Part shown: in pieces, positions 18,210 to 27,369 of the stretch | How positions within the stretch are numbered: the stretch's first letter is position 1 | Layout: each line of letters opens with the position of its first letter | Source: Flavobacterium sp. CF136 | GTDB taxonomy: Bacteria > Bacteroidota > Bacteroidia > Flavobacteriales > Flavobacteriaceae | DNA length: 64,000 nucleotides | Assembly (NCBI RefSeq): GCF_000282055.1 | Contig: NZ_AKJZ01000017.1 | Location: 1 to 64,000 of the forward strand | Direction of reading: 5' to 3' | Made by a program: the position numbers and the translations under genes | Notes under the pieces: generated by a model | What the model was told of the DNA's origin: nothing | Database searches by the model: none | The model's input: only the letters and a program-made list of their open reading frames with translations

Positions 18210-18752
18210 ATGAGCAAAACAAAAGAATTTTTAATTCCTTTCGTGGGATTAAAGTTAGGAAAACACCATTTTGAGTATCAAATTAGTAAAGAGTTCTTTG
18301 AGGACTTTGATTACGATGAATTTCAAAATTCAGATATCAAAGTCAGTTTAGTTTTAGATAAGAAAAGCAATATGTTGGAACTGGATTTCAAACATAAAGG
18401 AACAGTAAATGTGCCTTGTGATTTAACCAGTGAAGATTTTGATTTGCCTATAAAAGGAAAGATGAAGCTCATCGTTCGTTTTGGAGACGAGTTTAATAAT
18501 GATAATGAAGAATTGCTGATCTTGCCTCACGGAGAATATGAATTAGATGTATCACAATATATCTATGAAATGATTGCGTTGTCTGTGCCGCTAAAACGAG
18601 TTCACCCAGGTGTAAAAGACGGAAGTTTACAAACCGAAGCCTTAGCAAAACTGAATGAATTAACAGTAAAAGAACAAAAGAAAGAGAGTAAAGAAGAAGA
18701 AGATATTGACCCGCGTTGGGACAAATTAAAGAAACTATTAACGGATAAATAA
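18210..18752 (+). CDS. DUF177 family protein YceD
   Basis: A 180-residue protein of the DUF177 (YceD) family, which in most bacteria is encoded just before rpmF. In plants and bacteria the family has been linked to 23S rRNA accumulation. The conserved segments are the N-terminal IPFVGLKLGKHHFEYQ and, near the end, a beta strand followed by the acidic DIDPRWDKLKKLL, which is the family's usual tail. The Cys pair seen in some members is reduced to one Cys (VPCDLTSED). It sits 9 bases before rpmF, so cotranscription is near certain. Confidence 0.88.
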   Translation: MSKTKEFLIPFVGLKLGKHHFEYQISKEFFEDFDYDEFQNSDIKVSLVLDKKSNMLELDFKHKGTVNVPCDLTSEDFDLPIKGKMKLIVRFGDEFNNDNEELLILPHGEYELDVSQYIYEMIALSVPLKRVHPGVKDGSLQTEALAKLNELTVKEQKKESKEEEDIDPRWDKLKKLLTDK

Positions 18753-18761
18753 TATAGTAAA

Positions 18762-18956
18762 ATGGCACATCCTAAGAGAAAAATCTCGAAAACAAGAAGA
18801 GATAAGAGAAGAACACATTATAAAGCTACTGTAGCTCAGATCGCTACATGTCCTATTACTGGAGAAGCACATTTATACCACAGAGCTTACTGGCATGAAG
18901 GTAAAATGTATTACAGAGGGCAAGTTGTTATCGATAAATCTGTAGCGGTTGCTTAA
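18762..18956 (+). CDS. rpmF: 50S ribosomal protein L32
   Basis: A 64-residue basic protein. The N-terminus [21 protein letters not shown] is the L32 signature. Of the zinc-ribbon cysteines seen in some L32 proteins only one is kept ([13 protein letters not shown]), so this is a Cys-poor form as in many Bacteroidetes. It is followed by a terminator at 18980-19006. Confidence 0.97.
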   Translation: MAHPKRKISKTRRDKRRTHYKATVAQIATCPITGEAHLYHRAYWHEGKMYYRGQVVIDKSVAVA

Positions 18957-18979
18957 TACGTTTTTGTAAATGATATTAG

Positions 18980-19006
18980 AACTCTCACTATGTGAGAGTT
19001 TTTTTT
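18980..19006 (+). terminator. Rho-independent terminator of yceD-rpmF
   Basis: Stem AACTCTCAC (18980-18988) pairs with GTGAGAGTT (18992-19000), three-base loop, then a T run. Confidence 0.9.
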
Positions 19007-19128
19007 GTTGGATATAACTTTCTTTTTTAAGGAAATTTACGACAATACGTTTAGATTTTTTTTTGTAATTTTCAAGTCTTTTAAAAATTTTTCAAGTAGT
19101 AGTATTTGAAAAGAAATAATAGAATATA

Positions 19129-20127
19129 ATGAATACAATCACAGCCGCAATTACCGCTGTTGGAGCTTATGTTCCAGACTTTGTGCTTTCGAACAAAGTA
19201 TTAGAAACAATGGTCGATACTAATGATGAATGGATTACTACTCGTACCGGAATAAAAGAAAGAAGAATTCTTAAAGATGCTGATAAAGGAACTTCGTTTC
19301 TTGCCATAAAAGCAGCACAGAATTTAATAGAAAAAGCTAATATTGATCCATTAGAGATTGATATGATTATCATGGCCACAGCTACAGCAGATATGCCGGT
19401 AGCCGCTACAGGAGTTTATGTTGCAACTGAAATTGGAGCAACAAATGCGTTTGCTTACGATCTGCAGGCAGCTTGTTCCAGTTTTTTATATGGTATGTCA
19501 ACTGCTGCAGCTTACATACAATCTGGCAGATATAAAAAAGTATTATTGATAGGTGCTGATAAAATGTCATCTATTGTTGATTATACAGACAGAACAACCT
19601 GTATTATTTTTGGAGATGGAGCAGGAGCTGTTTTGTTTGAACCAAATTATGAAGGATTAGGTTTGCAGGATGAATATTTAAGAAGCGATGGTGTAGGCCG
19701 TGATTTTCTAAAAATTCCTGCCGGAGGTTCTCTTGTACCAACTACTTTAGAGACTGTTCAGCAAAACAGACACAATATTATTCAGGATGGAAAAACTGTT
19801 TTTAAATATGCTGTAACCAATATGGCTGATGCAAGTGATACAATTCTGAAAAGAAACAATTTGACAAACGAAGATGTAAATTGGTTAGTACCGCATCAGG
19901 CAAACAAACGTATTATTGATGCTACTGCGAGCAGAATGAATCTTGAAGATTCTAAAGTATTAATGAATATCGAAAGATATGGTAATACAACTTCGGCAAC
20001 TTTGCCATTAGTGTTAAGTGACTTTGAACACTTATTCAAAAAAGGAGATAATATTATTTTTGCCGCTTTTGGTGGTGGATTCACTTGGGGATCTATTTAC
20101 CTAAAATGGGCTTACGATAAAAAATAA
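19129..20127 (+). CDS. fabH: 3-oxoacyl-ACP synthase III
   Basis: Starts fatty-acid chains by condensing an acyl-CoA primer with malonyl-ACP. The 332-residue thiolase-fold enzyme has the catalytic triad: Cys116 in QAACSSFLYG, His in VPHQANKRI (about 257) and Asn in ERYGNTTSAT (about 287). TRTGIKERRI near residue 40 is the usual CoA-binding segment. Its place ahead of accB and accC marks an initiation block for fatty-acid synthesis. Spacing to accB is 23 bases. Confidence 0.95.
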   Translation: MNTITAAITAVGAYVPDFVLSNKVLETMVDTNDEWITTRTGIKERRILKDADKGTSFLAIKAAQNLIEKANIDPLEIDMIIMATATADMPVAATGVYVATEIGATNAFAYDLQAACSSFLYGMSTAAAYIQSGRYKKVLLIGADKMSSIVDYTDRTTCIIFGDGAGAVLFEPNYEGLGLQDEYLRSDGVGRDFLKIPAGGSLVPTTLETVQQNRHNIIQDGKTVFKYAVTNMADASDTILKRNNLTNEDVNWLVPHQANKRIIDATASRMNLEDSKVLMNIERYGNTTSATLPLVLSDFEHLFKKGDNIIFAAFGGGFTWGSIYLKWAYDKK

Positions 20128-20150
20128 ATTAAAACTAAAAACGAACCATT

Positions 20151-20639
20151 ATGGATTTAAAAGAAATTCAAAACCTAATCAAATTTGTAGCAAATTCGGG
20201 TGTTGCAGAGGTGAAGTTAGAAATGGATGATGTAAAAATCACTATTAGAACAACTTTGGAAACAAATGTAACAGAAGCTACATATGTGCAGCAATTACCT
20301 GCTCAGGCAGCATTGCCACAAGCAGTTGCACCTCAGCAGACAGCTCCGGTGGTTGTAAATGTTAACACTGATACACCAGCTGCGGCAGAAGATTCTAAAT
20401 ATATTACTATAAAATCACCAATTATTGGTACTTTTTATAGAAAACCATCTCCGGATAAACCTGTTTTCACTGAAATAGGTTCTACAATTGCAAAAGGTGA
20501 TGTTCTTTGTGTAATTGAAGCAATGAAATTATTCAACGAAATTGAATCAGAGGTATCAGGTAAAATTGTAAAAATCCTTGTTGACGATATGTCTCCTGTA
20601 GAATTTGACCAGCCTTTATTTTTAGTAGATCCATCATAA
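20151..20639 (+). CDS. accB: Biotin carboxyl carrier protein of acetyl-CoA carboxylase
   Basis: Carries carboxybiotin between AccC and the carboxyltransferase. The 162 residues are an N-terminal helical segment (1-40), a flexible Ala/Pro/Gln/Thr-rich linker (41-80) and a C-terminal biotinyl domain. The biotinylated residue is Lys126 in the invariant EAMKLFNEIE. The gene lies between fabH and accC. Confidence 0.96.
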   Translation: MDLKEIQNLIKFVANSGVAEVKLEMDDVKITIRTTLETNVTEATYVQQLPAQAALPQAVAPQQTAPVVVNVNTDTPAAAEDSKYITIKSPIIGTFYRKPSPDKPVFTEIGSTIAKGDVLCVIEAMKLFNEIESEVSGKIVKILVDDMSPVEFDQPLFLVDPS

Positions 20640-20642
20640 AAA

Positions 20643-20740
20643 TTTAGATTTTAGATTTTAGATTTTAGAAAGATTTACAAGAAGAAGTTTTGTTAATCAT
20701 CTAAAATTATCTAATTATCAAATTGTCTAATTATCTAATT
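20643..20740. repeat. Iterated-word stem-loop in the accB-accC gap
   Basis: The left arm (20643-20670) repeats the seven-base word TTTTAGA about four times. The right arm (20698-20740) repeats ATCTAATT/ATCTAAAATT about five times, complementary to the left arm. The gap RNA could form a long imperfect hairpin. Confidence 0.65.
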
Positions 20741-20748
20741 AAAATAAG

Positions 20749-22098
20749 ATGTTTAAAAAAATATTAATTGCGAATAGAGGAGAAATTGCACTTCGTGTAA
20801 TTCGTACATGTAAAGAAATGGGAATCAAAACTGTAGCAGTTTACTCTACAGCCGATGCAGAAAGTCTACATGTTAAGTTTGCTGATGAAGCGGTTTGTAT
20901 TGGTCCTCCTCCAAGTAACTTATCGTATTTGAAAATGTCAAATATTATTGCTGCTGCCGAAATTACCAATGCAGACGCAATACATCCGGGATACGGTTTT
21001 CTTTCTGAGAATGCTAAATTCTCAAAAATTTGTCAGGAGCATGGAATCAAATTTATTGGTGCAGCTCCTGAAATGATTGACAGAATGGGAGATAAAGCTT
21101 CTGCAAAAGCTACAATGAAAGCCGCAGGAGTTCCATGTGTACCAGGTTCAGACGGATTATTAGAATCTTTCGAACAAACGCAAAAATTAGCTAAAGAATT
21201 TGGTTACCCGGTTATGCTTAAAGCTACTGCCGGTGGTGGTGGAAAAGGAATGCGTGCTGTCTGGAAAGAAGAAGAATTATTGAAAGCCTGGGAAAGTGCA
21301 CGTCAGGAAGCTGCCGCTGCATTTGGGAATGACGGAATGTACATGGAGAAACTTATTGAAGAACCGCGTCATATCGAAATTCAGGTTGTTGGAGATTCTT
21401 ACGGAAAAGCATGTCACCTTTCTGAAAGAGATTGTTCAGTTCAACGTCGTCACCAAAAGCTTACTGAAGAAACACCTTCGCCTTTCATGACTGACGAATT
21501 GCGTACAGCAATGGGTGAAGCTGCCGTAAAAGCTGCTGAATATATTAAATATGAAGGTGCTGGAACGGTAGAATTTTTAGTGGATAAACACAGAAATTTC
21601 TATTTTATGGAAATGAATACCCGTATTCAGGTAGAGCATCCAATTACAGAGCAAGTTATTGATTATGATTTGATCCGTGAACAAATTATGGTAGCTGCCG
21701 GAATTCCGATTTCAGGAAAAAATTACTTACCTCAATTACACGCTATTGAATGTCGTATTAATGCAGAAGATCCTTATAACGATTTTCGTCCTTCACCAGG
21801 AAAAATTACTACACTTCATATGCCTGGAGGGCATGGAGTACGTTTAGATACCCATGTTTATTCTGGTTACAGTATTCCGCCAAACTATGATTCAATGATT
21901 GCGAAGTTAATTACAACTGCTCAATCACGTGAAGAAGCAATTAGCAAAATGCGAAGAGCTTTGGATGAGTTTGTTATTGAAGGTGTAAAAACTACAATAC
22001 CTTTTCATAGACAATTAATGGATGATCCAAGATATATTGCAGGAGATTATACAACTGCATTTATGGATACTTTCAAAATGAATCCTATAGAAGAATAA
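20749..22098 (+). CDS. accC: Biotin carboxylase subunit of acetyl-CoA carboxylase
   Basis: ATP-grasp enzyme that carboxylates biotin on AccB. The 449 residues show the family's landmarks: [25 protein letters not shown] at the start, the glycine loop [21 protein letters not shown], the EERDCS-like [13 protein letters not shown], and the active-site [16 protein letters not shown]. The length matches E. coli AccC. A strong terminator follows at 22121-22148. Confidence 0.97.
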   Translation: MFKKILIANRGEIALRVIRTCKEMGIKTVAVYSTADAESLHVKFADEAVCIGPPPSNLSYLKMSNIIAAAEITNADAIHPGYGFLSENAKFSKICQEHGIKFIGAAPEMIDRMGDKASAKATMKAAGVPCVPGSDGLLESFEQTQKLAKEFGYPVMLKATAGGGGKGMRAVWKEEELLKAWESARQEAAAAFGNDGMYMEKLIEEPRHIEIQVVGDSYGKACHLSERDCSVQRRHQKLTEETPSPFMTDELRTAMGEAAVKAAEYIKYEGAGTVEFLVDKHRNFYFMEMNTRIQVEHPITEQVIDYDLIREQIMVAAGIPISGKNYLPQLHAIECRINAEDPYNDFRPSPGKITTLHMPGGHGVRLDTHVYSGYSIPPNYDSMIAKLITTAQSREEAISKMRRALDEFVIEGVKTTIPFHRQLMDDPRYIAGDYTTAFMDTFKMNPIEE

Positions 22099-22120
22099 AT
22101 TTATTTTAATATATTTTATA

Positions 22121-22148
22121 AACCGCACAGAAATGTGCGGTTTTTTTT
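22121..22148 (+). terminator. Rho-independent terminator of fabH-accB-accC
   Basis: AACCGCAC (22121-22128) pairs with GTGCGGTT (22135-22142), followed by T run. Confidence 0.9.
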
Positions 22149-22240
22149 ATGTGTGATTATGAATTTAAATCAGATCGTAAACTAATACTGTGCTAAACAA
22201 AATATGTAAGTTTATAAAAAATAGATTTATGAAAAACATA

Positions 22241-22272
22241 AAAAAAAGCTACATCCATTAGATGTAGCTTTT
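22241..22272 (-). terminator. Rho-independent terminator of the first OmpA-family gene
   Basis: A 12-bp stem (22244-22255 with 22261-22272, five-base loop) leads on the minus strand into seven T (22241-22247), 58 bases past the stop of the gene at 22330-23634. Confidence 0.88.
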
Positions 22273-22329
22273 AAAATTATTTAGCTGTTTGTGAATTAAT
22301 TACAAATTCCAAGCAGTATAAACTTTGTA

Positions 22330-23634
22330 TTAATCTTTTATTGTAAAAGTAGCCCTTCTTGCCAGTTTTCTCGCTAATGCTGAGCCTTTATCTACAGAAG
22401 TATCTTCACCCGCAGCAACTACAGAAATTCTTGATGCAGCAATATTAGCTTTAAGTAAAATGTTTTTTATAGAGTTTGCCCTTTCATTTGATAATTTTTC
22501 GTTGTATAAAGCATTTCCAATTTCATCAGCATGACCTATAATCTCAACAGAAGCTGAAGGATTGTTTCTTAAGTAGTTTAGTATAAAATTAATACCATCT
22601 ATAGAAGAATCTGTTGGGGTAGATTTGTTAAAATCAAAATAAGCCGCAACATAACCTCCGTTAACTAATTTTGTAATTGATTCGCTGTCTGTTAGCTGCT
22701 GAGAATCATTATCAGTTCTATTTGCGTATGTTTTTGTTAAATAGCTTTCTAATTCATCCGGAATTCCGTTATTATCTAAATCAATAGATTTTCCTTTAGA
22801 ATTTACCATATGATCCGGAATAGTACCGGCTTCCTGATCTAAATAATCAGCAATACCATCTTTATCAGAATCTAACAGGTTATTTTCCAGATTATCAACT
22901 CTGCTTTTTAAAGCCAGTATATCTTTATCGACCAGACTATCAACTTTGTTTTTTAAAGCCAAAAGATCTTTATCAATAAGAATAACCCAGTCAGCATGTT
23001 TTTTATTTTTACCTAAGTATAAGGTTAAACCGATAGTGCCATTAAATAAAATCCCGGAGAAACCTTTGCCGCGTTTTACACTTGCAGCATCAAAAGTATG
23101 ATTTTGACGGGCATTAAGGATTGTTGTAAAATCACCCGTTAAAGCTAATTTATTTGATAGTTTAATTTGTCCGGTTACCCCAATAATAAAATTAATCATT
23201 TTGTCTTTCATGGCTGAATTTTGATCTTCAAGTTGTGCGGCACCAAAACCCGAATGAACTAACAATCCTATAGTATTAGTCCATGTTTCAAAATCCATCA
23301 TTCTTCCTAAATTTACTACAGCCTGAAGATCGGTCCTGTAATATTTTGTATTAAAATCAATTGATTTTTTTCCGCCTTGAAAACTATTATACCCTAAATC
23401 CGCTTTTAAACCGAATTTAGTATTGAACATATATCTTACACCTAAATCAACTACGTATGGGCTTGGAGTTGAAGTGAAATATTTCATTGGTCTTAGCGGT
23501 TTGTTAAAACCTCCAGCTAATTCTATAGACCATTTATTATAATCATCATTCGTTATAGGTTTCCTAGTACTTGTTTGTGCATTTACTGTTACAGACGTTG
23601 CAATTAGAACAAATAAAAGTATAATTTTTTTCAT
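22330..23634 (-). CDS. OmpA-family outer-membrane protein (copy 1)
   Basis: A 434-residue outer-membrane protein that links the membrane to peptidoglycan. A signal peptide (1-19, ending VNAQ) is followed by an eight-strand-type beta-barrel (about 30-215). A short Leu/Asp/Lys repeat segment comes next (KDLLALKNKVDSLVDKDILALKSRVDNLENNLL). Calcium-binding thrombospondin-type acidic repeats follow (DSDKDGIADYLDQ, DLDNNGIPDELE). The C-terminal OmpA domain (about 310-432) has the peptidoglycan-binding pattern HADEIGNALYNEKLSNERANSIK. The next gene upstream is a close paralogue. Compared with it, this copy carries one extra KxxLxLKxxVDxL unit. Confidence 0.9.
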   Translation of the reverse strand: MKKIILLFVLIATSVTVNAQTSTRKPITNDDYNKWSIELAGGFNKPLRPMKYFTSTPSPYVVDLGVRYMFNTKFGLKADLGYNSFQGGKKSIDFNTKYYRTDLQAVVNLGRMMDFETWTNTIGLLVHSGFGAAQLEDQNSAMKDKMINFIIGVTGQIKLSNKLALTGDFTTILNARQNHTFDAASVKRGKGFSGILFNGTIGLTLYLGKNKKHADWVILIDKDLLALKNKVDSLVDKDILALKSRVDNLENNLLDSDKDGIADYLDQEAGTIPDHMVNSKGKSIDLDNNGIPDELESYLTKTYANRTDNDSQQLTDSESITKLVNGGYVAAYFDFNKSTPTDSSIDGINFILNYLRNNPSASVEIIGHADEIGNALYNEKLSNERANSIKNILLKANIAASRISVVAAGEDTSVDKGSALARKLARRATFTIKD

Positions 23635-24153
23635 TACTATTTTTTTAAAAAATTTATGCGAAAATACGATATAATTATTAATAATTATCTTGATATAATG
23701 ATATTTATTAAAGTATTATTTGAAATTATGTGAAAAATGTGATTATAATACAAGTAATTTTAATTGCGGATTACTGCTTATTATTGTAAATGTTTAGTAA
23801 GTGATTTTTTTTCAAATAGTTATGAGAAATCGGATGTAAAATTTAATACAATAATTGAATGAATGTGTAAAATGATTTCTTGCCAATTTGAAGTTTAATA
23901 GATGAAATATTAATATATAATATTTCTTAACCTTCTTGTTTTAAAATTTGCTGACGCTTTGTTTAGTCAAAGGAAGTACTATTTGTGTATACTTTTTTTT
24001 AAGTTTACATATTTCACACTTTAAAATATCTTGGTTTTTTCTTTAATTGCTCAAAAAATAAGAAGTGTAAAACAATTTCAATTCAGGACAAATATACCGG
24101 AATCAAATAGGGGAAAGATAATGAGAATTCAAATTTCCTTTCTCGAATGAAAG
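23635..24153. other. Intergenic region between the OmpA paralogues
   Basis: No gene is seen. On the minus strand a -7-like element TATTTTCG (23659-23666) lies 25 bases before the first paralogue. About 350 bases upstream of that start, around 23983-23996, is GTGTATACTTTTT, shared with the same position upstream of the second paralogue (25884-25897). The rest is AT-rich without clear structure. Confidence 0.5.
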
Positions 24154-24210
24154 AAAAAGAGAGACTGAAAGTCCCTCTTAAAACAAACCTCTGCACTATA
24201 AAGTGCAGAG
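24154..24210 (-). terminator. Double hairpin terminator of the second OmpA-family gene
   Basis: On the minus strand the transcript first meets a perfect 9-bp stem (24189-24197 with 24202-24210, loop ATAA). An 8-bp stem (24158-24165 with 24171-24178) and a run of T (24154-24158) follow. Confidence 0.8.
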
Positions 24211-24269
24211 TGCTTTAGTCCAACTTTTTGCTTATAAGCAAATTTATTGTAGTGTTTATATAGATAGCT

Positions 24270-25526
24270 CTATTGATTTATTTTGAAAGTAACTCTTCTT
24301 ACTAATTTTCTGGCTACTGAAGAGCTTTTATCCACAGATGTATCCTCGCCAGCTGCAACTACAGATATTCTTGATGGTGCAATATTAGCTTTAAGTAAAA
24401 TATTTTTTACAACATTTGCTCTTTCATCAGATAATTTTTCGTTGTATGCAGTATCCCCAACTTCATCAGAATAACCTGTAATCTCAACTGTAGAAGAAGG
24501 ATTGTTTCTTAAATAGTTTAATACGAAATTAATACCATCAGTAGATGTATCTGTTGGTGTAGATTTGTTGAAATCAAAATAAACAGCAACATACCCTCCA
24601 TTAATTAATTTTGTAATTGATTTGCTATCGCTTAACGGAGTATCTTCATCAGTTTTATTACCATAAGTTTTCGCTAAGTAACCTTCTAATTCATCCGGCA
24701 CACCATTTCTGTTTAAATCAACAGCTATTCCTTTAGAATCGACCATAAGACCGGAAAGGGTTTTAGGCTCAAGATCTAAATAATCAGCAACACCGTCTTT
24801 GTCAGTATCAATTAACATTTTTTCAAGGTTATTTACCCTGTCTTTTAAAGTTAAAAAATCTTTGTCAATAAGAATAACCCAGTCAGCATGTTTTTCATTT
24901 TGACCTAAGTAGTAAGTTAAACCCACAGTACCGTTAAATAATTGTCCTGAAAAACCTTTGTTTGGATTTGTAGCTCCTGCATCGAAAGTATATCTTTGAT
25001 TTGCATTAAAAATAGCTGTAACATCACCAGTTAAAACAAATTTATTTGATAGTTTAATCTGAGCAGTTACACCAGCCAAAAAGTTAACCATTCTGTCTTT
25101 TTTTGCAGAATTTTGGTCTTCAAATTGAGCAACACCAAAACCTGTATGTGCTAATAAGCCAATATTGTTAATCCATGTTTCAAAATTCATAATCCTTCCT
25201 AAATTAGCAACGCCCTGAAGATTAGCTCTGTAGTATTTAGTATTGAAATCAGTTGAGTTTTTTCCACCTTGAAAACTGTTATATCCTAAATCTGCTTTTA
25301 AACCAAATTTATTGTTGAACATGTATCGCGCGCCTAAATCAATTACATAAGGACTTATAGTTGAAGTAAAATATCTCATTGGTTTTAACGGTTTGTTAAA
25401 TCCGCCCCCGAATTCAATAGACCATTTATTAAATTGACCATCCGTCACACTTTCCCCATTACTTGTCTGGGCATTTATTGTCACGAAGGTCATGATTAAG
25501 GACAATAAAAGTAGAATTTTTTTCAT
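24270..25526 (-). CDS. OmpA-family outer-membrane protein (copy 2)
   Basis: A 418-residue paralogue of the protein encoded at 22330-23634, with the same order of parts: signal peptide (ending INAQ), beta-barrel, thrombospondin-type acidic repeats (DTDKDGVADYLDLE, DLNRNGVPDELE), and OmpA domain with YSDEVGDTAYNEKLSDERANVVK. Most of the sequence is alignable, with strings such as GLKADLGYNSFQGGK kept unchanged, so the pair is a tandem duplication. The barrel and the OmpA domain are intact, so both copies look functional. A -7-like TAAATTCG (25552-25559) lies 26 bases upstream. Confidence 0.9.
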   Translation of the reverse strand: MKKILLLLSLIMTFVTINAQTSNGESVTDGQFNKWSIEFGGGFNKPLKPMRYFTSTISPYVIDLGARYMFNNKFGLKADLGYNSFQGGKNSTDFNTKYYRANLQGVANLGRIMNFETWINNIGLLAHTGFGVAQFEDQNSAKKDRMVNFLAGVTAQIKLSNKFVLTGDVTAIFNANQRYTFDAGATNPNKGFSGQLFNGTVGLTYYLGQNEKHADWVILIDKDFLTLKDRVNNLEKMLIDTDKDGVADYLDLEPKTLSGLMVDSKGIAVDLNRNGVPDELEGYLAKTYGNKTDEDTPLSDSKSITKLINGGYVAVYFDFNKSTPTDTSTDGINFVLNYLRNNPSSTVEITGYSDEVGDTAYNEKLSDERANVVKNILLKANIAPSRISVVAAGEDTSVDKSSSVARKLVRRVTFKINQ

Positions 25527-26070
25527 TTTTATTATAATTTTAAAATTTACGCGAATTTACATTATAATTACTAATATTAAATGATGTAATTAATAATTGT
25601 TGAAACATTGCTTGGAATTTTGTTAAAAAATTACTATATAGGTAATTTTCTTATATTTCTTCTTATTCTATAGAATTTGTTTTTTAAAATTCATATTGGT
25701 AAAATTCTGATTTTTAAAAAGTTACAAGTAAATGTAAGTAAATTATTTCAAAAATATATTACCTAGTAATAATAATTGATATTTCTGAAATTATAGATTT
25801 ATTAAAATATTTGACATATTACTTCTGTTTTTCTAAAGGCTGTAAAAACTTTTGATCTGTTTTTTATTACAGGTAACACTTTTTGTGTATACTTTTTACA
25901 CATAAATTTTAAAGATTATACACTTTTTACATTTCACAAAAGAGATGCTTTTTTGTTTAAAGCCTTTAAATATGGGGACTTATACGTATTGATGGGTTTG
26001 ATTTAAGTTGCGGCATAATAATTTCATTACCTAAAGCGTAAAACAATTATTAAATTAAAATAAACAGATT
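25527..26070. other. Divergent control region between OmpA copy 2 and the PepSY-like cluster
   Basis: No gene is seen in 544 bases. It holds a -7-like element for the OmpA gene (25552-25559) and the GTGTATACTTTTT element (25884-25897) shared with the other paralogue. An interrupted inverted pair TGTGTATAC...TACACATA lies around 25885-25903. The start of the PepSY-like cluster lies 170 bases further on, so the element could serve either direction. Confidence 0.45.
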
Positions 26071-26367
26071 ATGAAAAAGATATTTTTATCAGCCGCAATC
26101 GTTTTGGGAAGTTTAACTTCATTTGCTTCAACTACTCCAACTTCTAATACAATCGAAAAAATTATCTCTGTAGGAGATGAATATACCGAAATTAAATTAG
26201 AAGAAGTACCTGCTCCAATAACTGAAGCTTTAAAAAAGGCATATCCTGATGCGGTACTTACCAAAGCATACAAAAATGAAAAATCAGAATACAAATTAGA
26301 TGTTACAGTTGGAGAGAAAGTAGGTTCACTTTTTGCTAATGCAGACGGAACCTGGATTAAAAAATAA
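26071..26367 (+). CDS. PepSY-like exported protein 1 of 5
   Basis: A 98-residue protein: signal peptide (about 1-20, ending TSFAS) and one PepSY-like domain (beta-lactamase-inhibitor-like fold, DUF2874 type). The domain reads EYTEIKLEEVPAPITEALKKAYPDAVLTKAYKNEKSEYKLDVTVGEK, then a final strand VGSLFANADGTWIKK. The ExVPxxIxxALxxAYPxAxLxKAYKNxKxEYKLxV pattern recurs in all five tandem genes. It probably works in the periplasm; the ligand or partner is unknown. It leads the cluster. Its mature part is nearly identical to copy 2, so these two are the most recent duplication. Confidence 0.85.
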   Translation: MKKIFLSAAIVLGSLTSFASTTPTSNTIEKIISVGDEYTEIKLEEVPAPITEALKKAYPDAVLTKAYKNEKSEYKLDVTVGEKVGSLFANADGTWIKK

Positions 26368-26428
26368 TAATCCAATTTAAACTTATCAGGTATATCAAAT
26401 AATCAAACAACTATTAAAAGACAATATT

Positions 26429-26725
26429 ATGAAAAATTTATTTTTATCAGCCGCAATTATTTTAGGAGGTTTAACTTCATTTGCTTCAACTACTCCAATT
26501 TCAGATATTTCTGTAAAAACAATTTCTATTCAGGATGAATATACAGAAATCAAATTAGAAGAAGTGCCAGTTGCAATTACTGATGCGCTTAAAAAAGCAT
26601 ATCCGGATGCAGTACTTACCAAAGCATATAAAAATGCAAAATCAGAATACAAACTGGATGTAACAGTCGGAGAAAAAGTAGGTTCACTTTTTGCTAATGC
26701 AGATGGAACCTGGATTAAAAAATAA
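26429..26725 (+). CDS. PepSY-like exported protein 2 of 5
   Basis: 98 residues, the closest relative of copy 1. The last 60 residues differ at only a few places (for example PVAITDALKK against PAPITEALKK, and KNAKSEYK against KNEKSEYK), while the segment after the signal peptide has drifted more. Signal peptide ends TSFAS. It lies 61 bases after copy 1, a gap long enough for its own translation signals. Confidence 0.85.
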   Translation: MKNLFLSAAIILGGLTSFASTTPISDISVKTISIQDEYTEIKLEEVPVAITDALKKAYPDAVLTKAYKNAKSEYKLDVTVGEKVGSLFANADGTWIKK

Positions 26726-26753
26726 TTGAACATAATCCTTAAAAATAATTATT

Positions 26754-27044
26754 ATGAAAAAGTTAATCTTATCGGCAGCTATCATTTTAGGGAGCTTGTC
26801 AATTCAGGCATCAACGCTTAATACAACTGATTCAACGACTCAGTCAATGAACATTCAGGATGAATATAAAGAAGTTGATTCTGTACCGGCTGCTATTAAA
26901 ACAGCATTGGACAATGCATATCCTGGTGTAAAACTGGAAAAAGCATATGTGAACGATAAAAAAGAATATAAAATCGATATTATCGTTAGAGAAGTAAAGT
27001 CAACCGTTTATACTGATGCGAAAGGTAACATCATTAAAAAATAA
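26754..27044 (+). CDS. PepSY-like exported protein 3 of 5
   Basis: 96 residues. Signal peptide ends SIQAS. The domain reads EYKEVDSVPAAIKTALDNAYPGVKLEKAYVNDKKEYKIDIIVREVKSTVYTDAKGNIIKK. It is a little shorter than copies 1 and 2 because the EIKLEE segment before the VPAA motif is trimmed to EVD. It lies 28 bases after copy 2. Confidence 0.85.
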   Translation: MKKLILSAAIILGSLSIQASTLNTTDSTTQSMNIQDEYKEVDSVPAAIKTALDNAYPGVKLEKAYVNDKKEYKIDIIVREVKSTVYTDAKGNIIKK

Positions 27045-27059
27045 TTAAAATTTAGCATT

Positions 27060-27353
27060 ATGAGAAAATTAATTTTATCAGCAACCATTATTTTAGTGGG
27101 ATTGTCAGTCCAGGCAGCTATTTCTGGAGAACCTTCAATAATTAATTCAATAGTGATTCAGGATGAATATACAGAAGTAGGTATAGATGCTGTTCCGGCT
27201 GCTGTAAAATCTACGATTGAAAAATCTTTTCCAAAGACAAAACTTGAAAAAGCGTATAAAAACGAAAAAAACGAGTATAAATTGGAAATTGCAAATGGTG
27301 ATAAAAAGTACACTATTTTTACAGATGCTTCAGGCAACATCATTAAAAAATAA
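27060..27353 (+). CDS. PepSY-like exported protein 4 of 5
   Basis: 97 residues. Signal peptide ends VQAA. The domain has VPAAVKSTIEKSFPKTKLEKAYKNEKNEYKLEIANGDKKYTIFTDASGNIIKK. The usual AYPG turn is replaced by SFPK, making this the most diverged copy at the central turn. It lies 15 bases after copy 3. Confidence 0.84.
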   Translation: MRKLILSATIILVGLSVQAAISGEPSIINSIVIQDEYTEVGIDAVPAAVKSTIEKSFPKTKLEKAYKNEKNEYKLEIANGDKKYTIFTDASGNIIKK

Positions 27354-27369
27354 TTAAAATATCAGCATT

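Noticed and set aside
20643..20740. Possible CRISPR array
   Set aside because: Words are only 7-9 bases, without spacers of constant length, and no cas genes are near.
25861..25930. Possible sigma-54 promoter ahead of the PepSY-like cluster
   Set aside because: No TGGC-N8-TTGC-type pair was found at a fitting place, so a link to RpoN is not claimed.
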